A stretch of DNA of 64,000 nt from Chrysophaeum taylorii (lineage: Eukaryota > Sar > Pelagophyceae > Pelagomonadales > Pelagomonadaceae). The DNA is taken from the NCBI GenBank assembly GCA_029834535.1, contig JAQMWT010000524.1, positions 558,001 through 622,000 on the forward strand, written 5' to 3'. The translations under genes and the position numbers were made by a program. The notes beneath the pieces were generated by a model. The model searched no databases. It was not told the DNA's origin and saw nothing but the letters and a program-made list of their open reading frames with translations. Of this stretch, positions 41,178 through 51,646 are shown piece after piece (positions within the stretch are counted from its first letter, which is position 1; every line of letters begins with the position of its first letter).

Positions 41178-42255
41178 GGACTCCCCTGGTGAGAACACGA
41201 GCTGCCCTCAGCGAGTCCGGCGAGAATCACGGGCCTTGGCTGAATGAGCATCTCGGGAACGAATCTTCTTGTAGACGCGTTCAACGACAGGTTCGGGAAC
41301 GCATCCACTACGCAAAGTGAACTTAGGAATCAACACATCGATCTCATGCGGGGCGAAGTCGGTGACTGAAACAAGGGCTGGTACTGTTGTTGACCTTGGA
41401 CTTGTCGGTGACACTGCGACCGTCCACGTCCTTGTATTCCGGCTTAAGCTTGCGAGTAGAGAGATGTGAGGTAGGCTTGTAATAAGAAACCTTGTCATAG
41501 GGACCGAGATCAGCTTTAAAATGCAGAGCGACTCGATCATTTACAAATCATAGGGCTCATAAACTTCAGCTACGTAAATCTTCTTTCGCAAATCGGACCG
41601 TTTGTTATAGGGAATCCGAAAGACAACGAACTTACCGTGCTTGTAATCATCCCGGAAGGTCTCCTTGGGCTTGGGCACGGCTCGATCGACCACTGGAGAA
41701 ACCATCACAGGGGTGATCTGACTGACATGAACACAACGGCGTTCAGGAGGAGAATCAAGAGACTCGATCCTGTAAGTGACCGGAGACAAGCGTTCCAGAA
41801 TAACAAATGGGCCGCTTCATTCCGGTCGAAGCTTGTTCTGAAGAAAAGGGATGTAGAGCAGAACACGTGGACCTTCTTCATACTCCACATCGACATGGTC
41901 CGCATTGTAAGCGAGACGTCGTTTACGAAGAGCCTTCTCGCGAGCTTCATTCACCGTGGCGGTGTAGAATTTCAACCTCTCCCGAGTCTCTGCCACAACA
42001 TCGGAGCGAGTCTTCGGCAGGCGGCGGACATCAAGATCCATGATCGTATAATCTGTTGGCAATAGAGGCTGCCGGTTGAGACGAAGCATGAAAGGTGAGA
42101 TCTGAGTTCCCGGAATAAACTTACGATTGTAGCAAAAATCAATGTACTCCGCGAACTCTGGCCAGTCCGTGATCTTGCGGTTTTGAAGACACGCACTTTT
42201 GAAAGCCTTGATAAAGCGGTTGACGCTTTCCGCAGGATTACCCTGAGCATGATAC
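41178..42255 (-). pseudogene. Gypsy integrase C-terminal region
   Basis: Frames 42250-41972, 42089-41817, 41789-41541 and 41540-41208 together repeat the sequence at 20.1-21.15 kb, including 'RVLLYIPFLQNKLRPE', 'RCVHVSQ' and 'HEIDVLIPKF'. Several frameshifts are present. Confidence 0.78.
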
Positions 42256-42294
42256 TCCAGAGCGCTACACTATAATGTGTACGACACTGGAACT
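42256..42294 (+). repeat. 39 bp sequence shared with 59148-59186
   Basis: Begins TCCAGAGCGCTACAC, centre TATAAT, ends GTGTACGACACTGGAACT; identical at both sites and partly palindromic. At 59148 it directly follows a CGAGGGGG purine tract, so it is probably the start of the element A LTR family, left here as a stub. Confidence 0.6.
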
Positions 42295-42600
42295 GTTACA
42301 ACTGGAATGGGGCGTTAAACTAGCGATAAGGGAATGACGTAGGGATACTGGATACGTGGTGCAGAGGTAAGTGTCATAGCTTCCTCACACAGGTGCTGGA
42401 AAAGAAAGAAAAGGAAAAAGGGGTAAGTGAGGTCCTCACACAGGTGCTGGAAAAGAAAGAAAAAGGAAGAAGGAAAAGGGGTAAGTGAGACGCTTACAGA
42501 GGGGAAGCTTTGAGGAAGACGTCCCCCCACACACCCCCCTCTTAGCAGTCGACATTTAAAGACGTCAGTAGAGGCATTGTGGCAGAAAGAAACAGGAGAT
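42294..42600 (-). repeat. Probable 3' LTR of Copia element (end uncertain)
   Basis: From TGTTACAAC to a point before the RT-RH stop. It contains an imperfect ~51 bp tandem duplication (42383-42489, unit starting CCTCACACAGGTGCTGG) and a 36 bp LINE 3' fragment. The inner edge cannot be set without the other LTR. Confidence 0.45.
42524..42560 (+). mobile_element. Ultra-short LINE-like 3' end insertion
   Basis: About 37 bp containing only the family 3' end (CTCTTAGCAGTCGACATTTAA), flanked by AGACGTC at 42517-42523 and 42560-42566 (edges ambiguous within A's). An extreme 5' truncation. Confidence 0.65.
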
Positions 42601-42620
42601 ATCAAGGCGAAGTCACGAGG

Positions 42621-44651
42621 TCACGTGGTGAGGTAACGAGCACGAAGCCGGAGGAAGGAAGGAGCTTCCGTACTGCGGGTGAAGATATCGCTAAGGTTGT
42701 CAAGGCGAGTAATGTGTTGGAGATCAATGATGTGGTTGCGATGATATTCGGCGGTGCTGTAAAAGCGAATATCAATATGGCGGGTGCGCCGCGTGAGACA
42801 TTGGAGACGGACTTGGGTAACGGTGGTACTATTATCGACATACATCGGGACCGTGTGACGAGGGAGATCAAAGTCATCAAAAAGTTTGAGAAGCCAAGAG
42901 AGCTCAGCAGTAGCGGCGTAAAGAGCGAGCAATTCAGCTTCAAAAGAAGAGCGGGCGAGGAGGTACTGCGAGCGGGAGCAGTGGGCTATCATAGAGCCAG
43001 CAAGGAGAAAACAAAAACCAGTAGTGGAGTGGCGGTCATCAGGGTCGTCGGCCCAGCTGGAGTCGGAATAACCACAGAGACGAAGGGTAGAATCGCGACC
43101 AAGAATAAGGGCAAGATCATGAGAACCGTTGAGATAACGCAGAGTGTGGGATAAAGCGTGGCAGTGGGGTTTACCAGGATTGTGTGAAAAACGCGCACAC
43201 TGATTGACGGACCAAGTGATATCAGGGCGAGTCATAATGGAAATAAATAGAACGCAACCAACAATACGACGAAAAGGGATGCGCGCCATGAAGATGTGAT
43301 CTGGAGAACCAGGAGCAGGACAATCAGCCGCAGAAAGATGAAGACCTTTGGGAGCGGGAGTCAGTTCGGGTTTACCATTGATGAAGCGATGTTCGGTAAG
43401 GATTTCACGGATAGCATGGGATTGGTCAAGAGTGAGCGTGCGTCGAGGGCGGTCACGCGTAATGCGAAGACCAACGTAAGTGGTGAGATCAAGCTCGTTG
43501 ACGTCAGTGAAGGTTCGGAAACGGGGGAAGAAGGCTTGATAATGGCCAAGGCAATGACGAGGGTGCGCCACAAGAAGATCATCATTGACAAGAACGAGAC
43601 GTAGGACAACGGTAGAATTAAGCACGAGCTTGTAATTGCAAGTGTTACCAGATCCGCGGACGAAGCCACAATCATTGACAAGGAAGCGTTCCAAATAAAG
43701 CCACCAATTACGACAAGCTTGTTTGCAACCATACCAAGAGCGACGGAGCTTGTAAACGATCTTGGAACCATCGGTGGGTTGGCGAGGAGCATAGCCTTCG
43801 GGTGGCCAGACATAGATGTCTTCGTCAATGGGAGCTTGGATAAAAGCGGAGCTGACATCCAACTTGTGCAAATCCCAGTCATGAACAGCAACAATGGTGA
43901 GAAAGAACCGAATGGTGACAATGTTGGCGACCGGAGAATACGCATCGTGATAATCAATGCCGTGAACCTGGGTGTAACCGCGGACAACGAGACGAGCTTT
44001 GTAAGATTTGAAGCGGCCAGATTCATACTTCTTGCGGAGGACCCACTTTAAAGTGCAGATGTTGCCAGAAAAAGTAGAAGGAACGCGAACGACATCCCAG
44101 CAACCAAGCTGACCAAGGGAATGATATTCTTTGGCGATGGCTTGCAACCAGCCAGGACGCTCAGGATTTGTCTGAGCCAAAGCTTCGCGTAGATGGGTGG
44201 AATTAATGTTTGCATCGTCAATGTATGAATACTGAGAGGTTTCTTCGGAAGCAGAGTACTGAACACGTGCATGGGGATCAACAAGGGTGTGAGCTAGACA
44301 AAGGGGAAGGAAGACATAATGAACTAACAAACGAAAGCTAGAATAAGAGACATACAAAGAGTGACAGGAGGAAACATAATCGACAGAGGAAACAGAATCG
44401 ACATTGTGACAGGAGGAAACACGATCGACATTGCGTTGTGGACAAACGCCAGAATGAAAGTTCGATGATTGAGTGTTTGGTAATGCGCTTTGGTCGACTT
44501 TGCGCGGTCGGCCCCGTTTGGCTTGACGTAATGGTGCACGTTTCGTATTGTCCGTTGACGGTTGTGGTATTGTTTCTGGGGTGATCAGTCCCGATAAAGC
44601 CGGCTCCTGAGCATCAAAAACAGGAGACAAGGGAGCAACAGCGGAAGACAA
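42621..44651 (-). CDS. Copia reverse transcriptase - RNase H (open frame)
   Basis: 676 codons without stops, the end of pol. RT blocks: 'PGWLQAIAKEYHSLGQLGCW', 'YKARLVVRGYTQVHGIDYHD', 'LHKLDVSSAFIQAPIDEDIY', 'SWYGCKQACRNWW', and the active-site loop 'LVNDDLLVA', which keeps the Asp pair but lacks the Tyr of YVDD. RNase H: 'CGYSDSSWADDPDDRHSTTG', 'SSFEAELLALYAATAEL', 'MYVDNSTTVT' and 'HIDIRFYSTAEY'. The frame starts inside the linker after integrase, which lies in another frame, so pol as a whole is broken even though RT-RH is readable. Confidence 0.85.
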   Translation of the reverse strand: MSSAVAPLSPVFDAQEPALSGLITPETIPQPSTDNTKRAPLRQAKRGRPRKVDQSALPNTQSSNFHSGVCPQRNVDRVSSCHNVDSVSSVDYVSSCHSLYVSYSSFRLLVHYVFLPLCLAHTLVDPHARVQYSASEETSQYSYIDDANINSTHLREALAQTNPERPGWLQAIAKEYHSLGQLGCWDVVRVPSTFSGNICTLKWVLRKKYESGRFKSYKARLVVRGYTQVHGIDYHDAYSPVANIVTIRFFLTIVAVHDWDLHKLDVSSAFIQAPIDEDIYVWPPEGYAPRQPTDGSKIVYKLRRSWYGCKQACRNWWLYLERFLVNDCGFVRGSGNTCNYKLVLNSTVVLRLVLVNDDLLVAHPRHCLGHYQAFFPRFRTFTDVNELDLTTYVGLRITRDRPRRTLTLDQSHAIREILTEHRFINGKPELTPAPKGLHLSAADCPAPGSPDHIFMARIPFRRIVGCVLFISIMTRPDITWSVNQCARFSHNPGKPHCHALSHTLRYLNGSHDLALILGRDSTLRLCGYSDSSWADDPDDRHSTTGFCFLLAGSMIAHCSRSQYLLARSSFEAELLALYAATAELSWLLKLFDDFDLPRHTVPMYVDNSTTVTQVRLQCLTRRTRHIDIRFYSTAEYHRNHIIDLQHITRLDNLSDIFTRSTEAPSFLRLRARYLTT

Positions 44652-45747
44652 ACGAGGGTCATAATAAATAAGTCAGGAAAACGAGAATCCACAAGAGGAG
44701 GAGGAAGGGGTTGGGAGGACAGAGACTTACGCATTGCAAAATTTTCGTCAAAAACAACGTCAATCGACGTATGGGTAACCGGTCCAGTGGAGCGTTGAAG
44801 CAATATGCGATAACCAGGTCCGGCAGAGGGATACCCAATGAAGATACCTGTTATAGCTTTGGTAGGCCATTTGTCGCCAGTAAGAATTGCAGCAGGACAG
44901 CCCCAAACACGAAGAAAACCGACACGGGGGAGAGTTTCATGTAGCATTTCATATGGCGTCATGTAACCAGGGTTAGAGGCGCTTGGCATGCGCTCGGAGA
45001 TGAAGTCAGCCGTTTCCATGGCCCAACGCCAAAAATCAGGTGGACGCTGCGCATGCACCAAAAGAGTGCGAGTAATATCAGCAGTTGCGCGATGAGAGCG
45101 TTCCACAACACCAGAAAAAGCGTGCGCCTGTGAAGTTTTGGACTGAGCAGCAGGGGCCCGTTTGAGGGCGATATTGTTGACCAGACAGAAGGTTTCGAAT
45201 TGGCCCATAAGAGAGCGGCCACGATCGGTGTAGATGAGGGCAATACGATATCCAACTGGGCGAACCACGGTAGACAGAAAAGTTCGAGTTGACGAGCGTT
45301 CGTAAGTGCATCGTGTCGTGGAGCAAAGTAACGTGTGCGGCGGCGCGTATGATCATCGACAAACGTAAGGATGGCTCGGTCTTGATAAATGAAAGAAGGA
45401 ACGCCCGTGAACATGAGATCGGCGTGGATAATAAGATAGGGCGCAACGGCACGTGGACGAGACAAAGGCTCGGAGGCAGAAAGCGAGGTGGAAGTGGAGG
45501 CATGTGCTTTACGTTGGCCAACATGCGCAGCATGCATTTTACCTAGAGCACAAGCAGGACGAAAAGAAAGTGACGCGGAGCGGGGGAAAAACGGTGCGCC
45601 AACAGCGAGAGAAGACAAACGTCGGATATAAGAGGGACTATAATGACCAAGACGAGCATGCCAAAGGTCGAAAGTAAGTTGAGTGCGCTGAGACACAACG
45701 GGAAACGCACAAGGGTCATATACGCGAGGGTAAGAAGAAAATGCCAC
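44585..45747 (-). pseudogene. Copia integrase, frameshifted
   Basis: Two overlapping frames. 45747-44959 gives the pre-integrase zinc motif ('LWHARLGHYSPSYIRRL' ... 'CALGKMHAAH') and the start of the core ('IIHADLMFTG', 'ILTFVDDHTRRRTRYF'). 45268-44585 gives the rest: 'YTDRGRSLMGQF' (second Asp), 'GVVERSHRATADI' (Glu) and 'VGFLRVWGCPAAIL'. A single frame change near 45.25 kb separates them. Confidence 0.82.
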
Positions 45748-45775
45748 AAAAGGCGAAACGAAGTCCCGGGTCGGT

Positions 45776-46074
45776 CACTGCTCATGTGCACTCGCATAAC
45801 TAATAAAATTAAATTTTTTCCTACACAAGCCGCGGAAACTTGTACGGTATTTTTTTCCTTCCATTCCCAACAAAAGACTGACTGCTCGAGAATTAATCCA
45901 TTCTTCAGTCTCAAATCATCATGTTTAAATGGCTTATTGATTTGTTTGGTCTTGTAGATAAGCCCGCGCTTAAAATAGCGAACTGTACATACACATCCGC
46001 ATGTTATAAACCCTTCATTCGAACAAGTCAAGTGCTTTATCATTCCTTTAACCTACCTTTAGCAGGTCATAATC
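45776..46074. other. Leader or truncated LTR of element A
   Basis: AT-rich sequence between the broken end of the Copia (-) element and the gag start of element A. It should hold the element A 5' LTR end and primer-binding site, but I cannot identify either. Confidence 0.35.
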
Positions 46075-48100
46075 ATGTCAAAACCTAAGCCGATATCCAC
46101 TACGGATATCTATAAGCAGGAACAAATTCTCGTTGATAAGCTCAACGACGGTTTACGTTTCCAAGACAACTCAACTAAGGTCAGTTTGCAACTCGAAATG
46201 CTTCGTAGGCACATGACAAGCCCATACGCGGACGCGTTGTTCCTACGACGCGTACACGCGGAATGCCCCAGAATATAACCAGCTTCTCGAACACGAAGTT
46301 GATATCATTTTCTCCCAATGGAAATCCGAGAAAATCAACGAACTACATCTACCTAACGAAGATGCCCTGCCTGACCATCTCAAGACATGGCATGTAAATC
46401 ATACACATCAACTATCAGTCGATGCGCGTAATGATCTCGAACGACTTTTCTTTCAAGAGTCATTTAATCTTGTTCGACCCGAATTAAACGAGGATGTTAA
46501 ACGTGTCCTTACTCATTTAAACACCCGATTCCCTAAATCAATTGTGTATGATTCGTCTCTAACCAATATATCCTTCTCAGGTCTTTCTAATGCCGACTGG
46601 ATTAAACACTGCGAAACCTACGCGGGGTTTTTGTACACGTTTTTCAACTTGGAATCTCAAGATCGCCCTGCCCTCGCCATGTGGCCGCAGTTGAAGAAAA
46701 TCTACTCGTTTACGGCGCATCCTAATAAGACGCGCGCTCTTATGTTGTTATCTTATCATTACTATGAAACTGTATCCTGTACGGATGTCACTGAACTTAA
46801 ATCTCAATTCAATCGAATGTCCTTAAATGTTAATTGGTATGCTCATGTATTTGTCGAACAACTTCTTGCTTTCCAAACTCAGGCAAGTCAATTGAATTGC
46901 GACGAAGCATCAATTCAATTTAATGATTCCATAATCGCACTTAAAGCTCACGAAGAGCTTTACCGTCTTTGCGCAAATCCCTCTGACCACGAGCGCTACT
47001 CTCAGTCACTATTAGAATGGTGCAAACTTTACGAAACACGCTCGGGGAACAACTCGACTCGCGATCCTGAAGTTTTAAGGCTAGTTGATCCCAATGATGT
47101 TCGCCCGTTATTGGAGTCCTTGTTAACGATATACAATGAGACGAAATTCTCCTCTAACCGACGCTTGGACAAACCCGCATCATGGATTCCATATATCCCT
47201 GGTACTACCGCTACCAAGCCACCTAAAGTATTACTGATGGACACCATTCATCAGTCCCACGACTCTCTAAACAACGCTTATTCATTGTTAGCTACCGTCG
47301 CTGGACAGTCTGGCTTTAATGCTCGTAAGCTTCGTAACGCAAAAGATAAAGCGTCGACAATTTCTTCTCGAGACACGTCCTACTATCGCCCACCTTCTAA
47401 TTATAATGTCAAAGGCACCAGTTTTGATCGTCCTGTCTACTCACAATCCACTAATCGCAACTCACGCTCTAATATGTCACTAATGGATCGAGCTACTTAT
47501 CAAGTAGACCGTCTTCGCCATCTGTTTAGTAAGTTACAGGAAGCAAATCCCAATCCTTCTACCGATTCTAAAATAGTACAAGAAGAAATGAAGAGGTTAC
47601 TAAGTACCCTCTGGACCACTGCTTCTCAAGCTTCTACACAGACCCTCGATACAGAAGAAGCCACCCAAGTTCACCTATACCTATCACGAGCCGATACAAT
47701 GTCCAACACCATCTCGAATCTTCTAGAGACAGATAAAGAGTCTCACATGGTAGAAGAAAAGGATCAAGTTGAAACTTCTGCTCCTGCAGCGTCCCCCAGT
47801 GATGCGGAGCAGAGGGGGGCTGCTGAAACGGAAAAGATGTTTCACACTTTTCTATCTATCAAAGATGATGAAATCGATAATATTCCTCAACCATTACTGC
47901 AACACATTAATGCTAAAGCACAGAATGCTATCGTTCGTCGTCAAGCACGGGGAGCTTCTTTTCACTCTGAGCTTCCCAATAATCAACATAACGAAGAAAA
48001 CGAGGATGATACAGATCCCCCTGTGTTGCTCCTGAAATTAAACAATGGTTTTACACTTGTCGTGGTACCTTCCGAACAAACGCAAAGTTTCATGACTTAG
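46075..48100 (+). pseudogene. Element A gag, one frameshift
   Basis: Starts 'MSKPKPISTTDIYKQEQILV' and shares sequence with the gag fragment at 38.2-38.7 kb. A one-base shift near 46242 separates 46075-46278 from the long frame that ends at 48100. The long part (518 codons from 46544) is helical, with an acidic, Gln/Asn-rich C-terminal region; I see no CCHC knuckle. It ends at TAG, after which protease continues in the same frame, which may be decay or stop readthrough. Confidence 0.75.
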
Positions 48101-48103
48101 TAT

Positions 48104-48805
48104 GTGTTTGGTCAAAGTTCTACACATGCTTGTTATGCAACAATGCTTAAACTGTATAATGAATACAACTTACCATTAATGACTACACCTGGGTATGCAG
48201 ATACGCGCGCTTCTCAACATGTGGTTAACTTTAAACGTTACGCCGACCCACTGCATATCGTTAAACTGCCCGAATCCTTGTCACCCGCCATCCAGACGGC
48301 TACAGACACCCAAAGTATCACACATGCAATGATAACAAGAAGAGGCATTCCTGCTCTTCCAAAGCATCCTAACGTTGGATATGTCAAGCTGGATGTTGCT
48401 CTTTTCCTACCCAAACAAAATCAACAAAACGAACCTGATTTGCACATCATCAGCATGACTCAATGGGGAGAAGACAAACTTGGTATACATCTCTATGGGG
48501 TTGAGTTTAAAGGACAATCATCTATCCAGAGCAAGATTGACGACAACGTCAAGATTACTTTGTTTAGATTAAACAATTTGTTACCTTCTCTCCCAATCTA
48601 TTCGTTACAGCAAGCTAAAGCTCGAAAAATGGAACTACGCTCTTTACAGTTCCGATTGAGTGCTTTTAACGAACAACGTGAGATGCTTAAACTATATTCC
48701 AAACTTCTCGAACGTGTAATTTACGTCCCGTGGTTTAAAACCATTTTGGAGTCCATGCACTCACAGTTGCCTTATGTTCGCAGACATTTCTCACCTCCTG
48801 TATGA
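48104..48805 (+). pseudogene. Element A protease region
   Basis: 234 codons. The aspartic protease active site is recognisable as 'YADTRASQHVVN' (Asp codon at 48200), in the place of the Copia D-S-G-A-S; the Gly is replaced by Arg, which would probably inactivate it. The rest is an extension without known motifs, with 'SLQQAKARKMELRSLQFRLS' as a likely helix, ending in TGA and followed in frame by the DNMT. Confidence 0.6.
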
Positions 48806-51092
48806 CGCAAGTTTAATACACGCTTGCTCCTTACTGTAACAACCACTTCTAATTCACGAGTACCGACTGTAACTCTACTTTGCTCCGGGATGTCCACTCC
48901 TGCATTCTTGGCTTGTGCTTCCAATGACTTGCGAATCAACATTAACGTTAAAGTTCTTAATGAAAGCGATGAAAATCTTGCGCATATGCTACGAAGACGG
49001 ATTGGTAATTCCATCGAAGTGTTTCCGTCACTACCAAAGTTCCTCACCTATCTGCATCGAGCATCGGGTGCTGAACGTGCATGATACTACTCTGACATTG
49101 TGGAATTGACTTCCCCATGTACTAATCGTAACATAATCAATGGGAGATCTATATCAACTTCCGAGCGAGATATGGACGACTCTTTATTTCCAAGTGCTCT
49201 AAGTGTACTTGAGCTTTTAAAGCCCCTTGTTCTTTTTATGGAGATGACACCACCACACTCTGCATCATATGAAGATCATATACGAGTTGCTAACCTGATC
49301 TTCTCCACAATGCATTACACGGTGGACATATGCGATCGCTTTCCATGTTACTTGTGTGGAGATTATCAAGCTAGAGAAAGATGGATCCTCGTTGCTCGCA
49401 AATATAATACCGGCCCACTAGATTTGCTTTCTTGGCCCAAAAAGCGAGTTACTTCCTTCCTGGACATTGCGGATCATGTTAACTCCATAAGTCGCAAGTT
49501 AATTGTCGACGAACCCTGGACACAGGTCTTCTCGGATGTACCATTCGTTTCCATGCCCAAAACTTACAGCAGCTTCAGTCGCACAGGATCCGTTCGCCTA
49601 ACAGTTGCCGAGCTAGAGACAATAACCATGCTGTTCCTCCGTTTGCATTCATATAAAACTAACCCTGCGATCGCTAACCGTTGGTTGCGATGGAGGACGG
49701 CGCCTAACACGCTTGCTCCCTGCGGCGGCCCCGGCCGTCCCGGAGTGAGACGGTGCCTGCTCGCCTCCCGGGCTGGCCGGTTAGCACCCGGAAAGTCCGC
49801 GCTGGGATGGGGTTCGCTCGGTTGGGCAGAACGCGACGGACAGGTCGATTGTTCGTGGACCAACACGTTTGCGGCCTGCGACGCTCTTGCACGACTTCGC
49901 ACAAGACCGCGCGCAGTGGCGGCCCGTCATCAACGAGTCCTCGTCCCTCGCCTCAGCCCCAACTGCGTGATTTTCCTCTGTGATTCCGGATCGGCTCCTG
50001 CCTGTCCGGCCTGGCTCCCATGCTCGGGAGAGGTCTGAAGTTAGTTAGTTAGTTAGTTAGTTAAAACAATCGAACACCCAAGTCAAGACGAAGTGGGGGG
50101 CATTTCTAACTTTTGCCAAGGATTCTTAACGTATTCAAGAAAGCCCCTTACGTGTATGACTTCACCTATTGAACTTAAGGCCTTTGTTATCCTCTATAAC
50201 ACTATGGAGCGCTTGTTCCCAAATTCCACTACATTACCTGTGTCTTTTCGTATTACAACTATCGAATCTAACCAACCATCTCACAGGTTATTTTTAAACA
50301 AATCCTCTACTTTCTCCATTATCTACATCACTGGCGGAAGACATACAGGTAGAGACATCACAGTTTCTAACTCCTCCTCTAAATACCAGGCACACATAAG
50401 TGCATTTGGGGAAACCTACATCTTGCAAACACATGAAACAGGAATTGATAAGACTGCTTCCCTCAATCCTGTTACCGGTTTTCTTTGGTTATGCCAAGCT
50501 TACCACCATCATAATGAAACCCAAGACACCTGTCGTCTCGTGCAAACACTGGTCTCCTACACTTCACCTGTGCTTCATGGCTCTTTCAATTTCCATCCCT
50601 AGACAAATCATCTTGAGTTTATCGATAGAATCTTTGCTTTAAGTGACATGCATCTGTCTCAAAGCAGGTACCTTGGCTTCATTACATCTAGTGACAGAAA
50701 GATGGGCGCCAAAGTTCATTCTATTCACACACCAACTCCGACTATTCTTGGATTTACGAACATGATCCTTTACGATCCACGGCTTGATCGCATTCGACAC
50801 TACTCAACTCGTGAACTGGCACGCGCCAATAACTTCACAGCGTACCAAATTAATTTTCTTCTGTATTTGTCCCCGGACCTTTGCTGTGACATAATTGCTA
50901 ATGCTATTCTGGCTGGAACCTATCATGTAATTTATACACAGTTGTGTCAGCTTGTCTATGATTTGCGTAAATTAACGTTATCACCATCTTTCGACCCTGA
51001 TCATGCTTCTCTAACCAAAAACTATAGGACAACCTTTTTCACTAACATGTTTCCAGCTGACACATCCTTAATATTAAACCAGAGTTCTATCA
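48806..51092 (+). pseudogene. Element A C5-cytosine DNA methyltransferase
   Basis: One reading frame carries the ordered motifs of C5-DNA methyltransferases: motif I 'VTLLCSGMSTPAF' (48869-48907, SAM binding), motif IV 'DIVELTSPCTN' with the catalytic Pro-Cys at 49115-49120, motif VI 'LFMEMTPP' (Glu at 49241, where ENV is usual), motif VIII 'YQARERWILVAR' (49364-49399), motif IX 'STRELARANNF' (about 50804-50836) and motif X 'IANAILAGTY' (about 50893-50922). Family knowledge: Cys attacks C6 of cytosine, Glu of motif VI assists, VIII-X form the target-recognition flank. The SINE at 49660-50061 splits the variable target-recognition region; its length plus TSD is 408 bp, so the frame is kept. 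In-frame stops at 49082 (TGA) and 50600 (TAG) make this copy inactive unless read through. It lies between protease and integrase. Confidence 0.82.
49660..50061 (+). mobile_element. SINE-like element, copy 4 (in the DNMT)
   Basis: Full-length copy, TSD TAAAAC at 49654-49659 and 50062-50067. Removing it with one TSD restores the DNMT frame. Confidence 0.85.
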
Positions 51093-51646
51093 ATAACTAA
51101 CTAACTAACTTCAGACCTCTCCCGAGCATGGGAGCCAGGCCGGACAGGCAGGAGCCGATCCGGAATCACAGAGGAAAATCACGCAGTTGGGGCTGAGGCG
51201 AGGGACGAGGACTCGTTGATGACGGACCGCCACTGCGCGCGGTCTTGTGCGAAGTCGTGCAAGAGCGTCGCAGGCCGCAAACGTGCTGGTCCACGAACAA
51301 TCGACCTGTCTTTAAATGTCGACTGCTAAGAGGGGGGGGGTGTGTGTGGGGAGCATGAAGGATGTGGGTGGGTTTGTGGGGTATGAGGGATGTGCCTGAC
51401 GGGCGGAGATAAGTACGCGGGACCTAGTCGGGGTCATCGCCGAGGCCTGCCTCGAATCGACCTGTCCGTCGCGTTCTGCCCAACCGAGCGAACCCCATCC
51501 CAGCGCGGACTTTCCGGGTGCTAACCGGCCAGCCCGGGAGGCGAGCAGGCACCGTCTCACTCCGGGACGGCCGGGGCCGCCGCAGGGAGCAAGCGTGTTA
51601 GGCGCCGTCCTCCATCGCAACCAACGGTTAACGATCGCAGGGTTAG
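51093..51646 (-). mobile_element. SINE-like element, copy 5, containing a LINE fragment
   Basis: Reverse copy with TSD GTTCTATCA at 51084-51092 and 51647-51655. It is itself split by a LINE-like piece at 51311-51454. Excision of 563 bp restores the host frame. Confidence 0.88.
51311..51454 (-). mobile_element. LINE-like 3' fragment nested in SINE
   Basis: 144 bp with the family 3' end (on + TTTAAATGTCGACTGC) and TSD AATCGACCTGTC at 51299-51310 and 51455-51466: a third level of nesting. Confidence 0.85.

Larger units (their letters stand above)
40850..42255 (-). mobile_element. Ty3/Gypsy element, truncated copy
   Basis: Same family as 12984-21504: a complete LTR (40850-41177) preceded, in element orientation, by the integrase C-terminus only. 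The homology stops at 42255, exactly where the 39 bp sequence shared with 59148 starts, so the rest was cut off by a later event. Confidence 0.85.
42294..45775 (-). mobile_element. Ty1/Copia element, 5' part missing
   Basis: A Copia family different from elements A and B: integrase followed by RT-RNase H on the minus strand, then a probable 3' LTR beginning (on +) TGTTACAACTGG at 42294, the usual TGTTA start. No gag, protease or 5' LTR is seen before 45775, so the copy is truncated. The outer five bases at the left are GGAAC; a matching right copy was not found. Confidence 0.8.

Noticed and set aside
42579-43154. 191-codon plus-strand frame over the Copia RT region
   Set aside because: Antisense to the well supported RT-RNase H frame.
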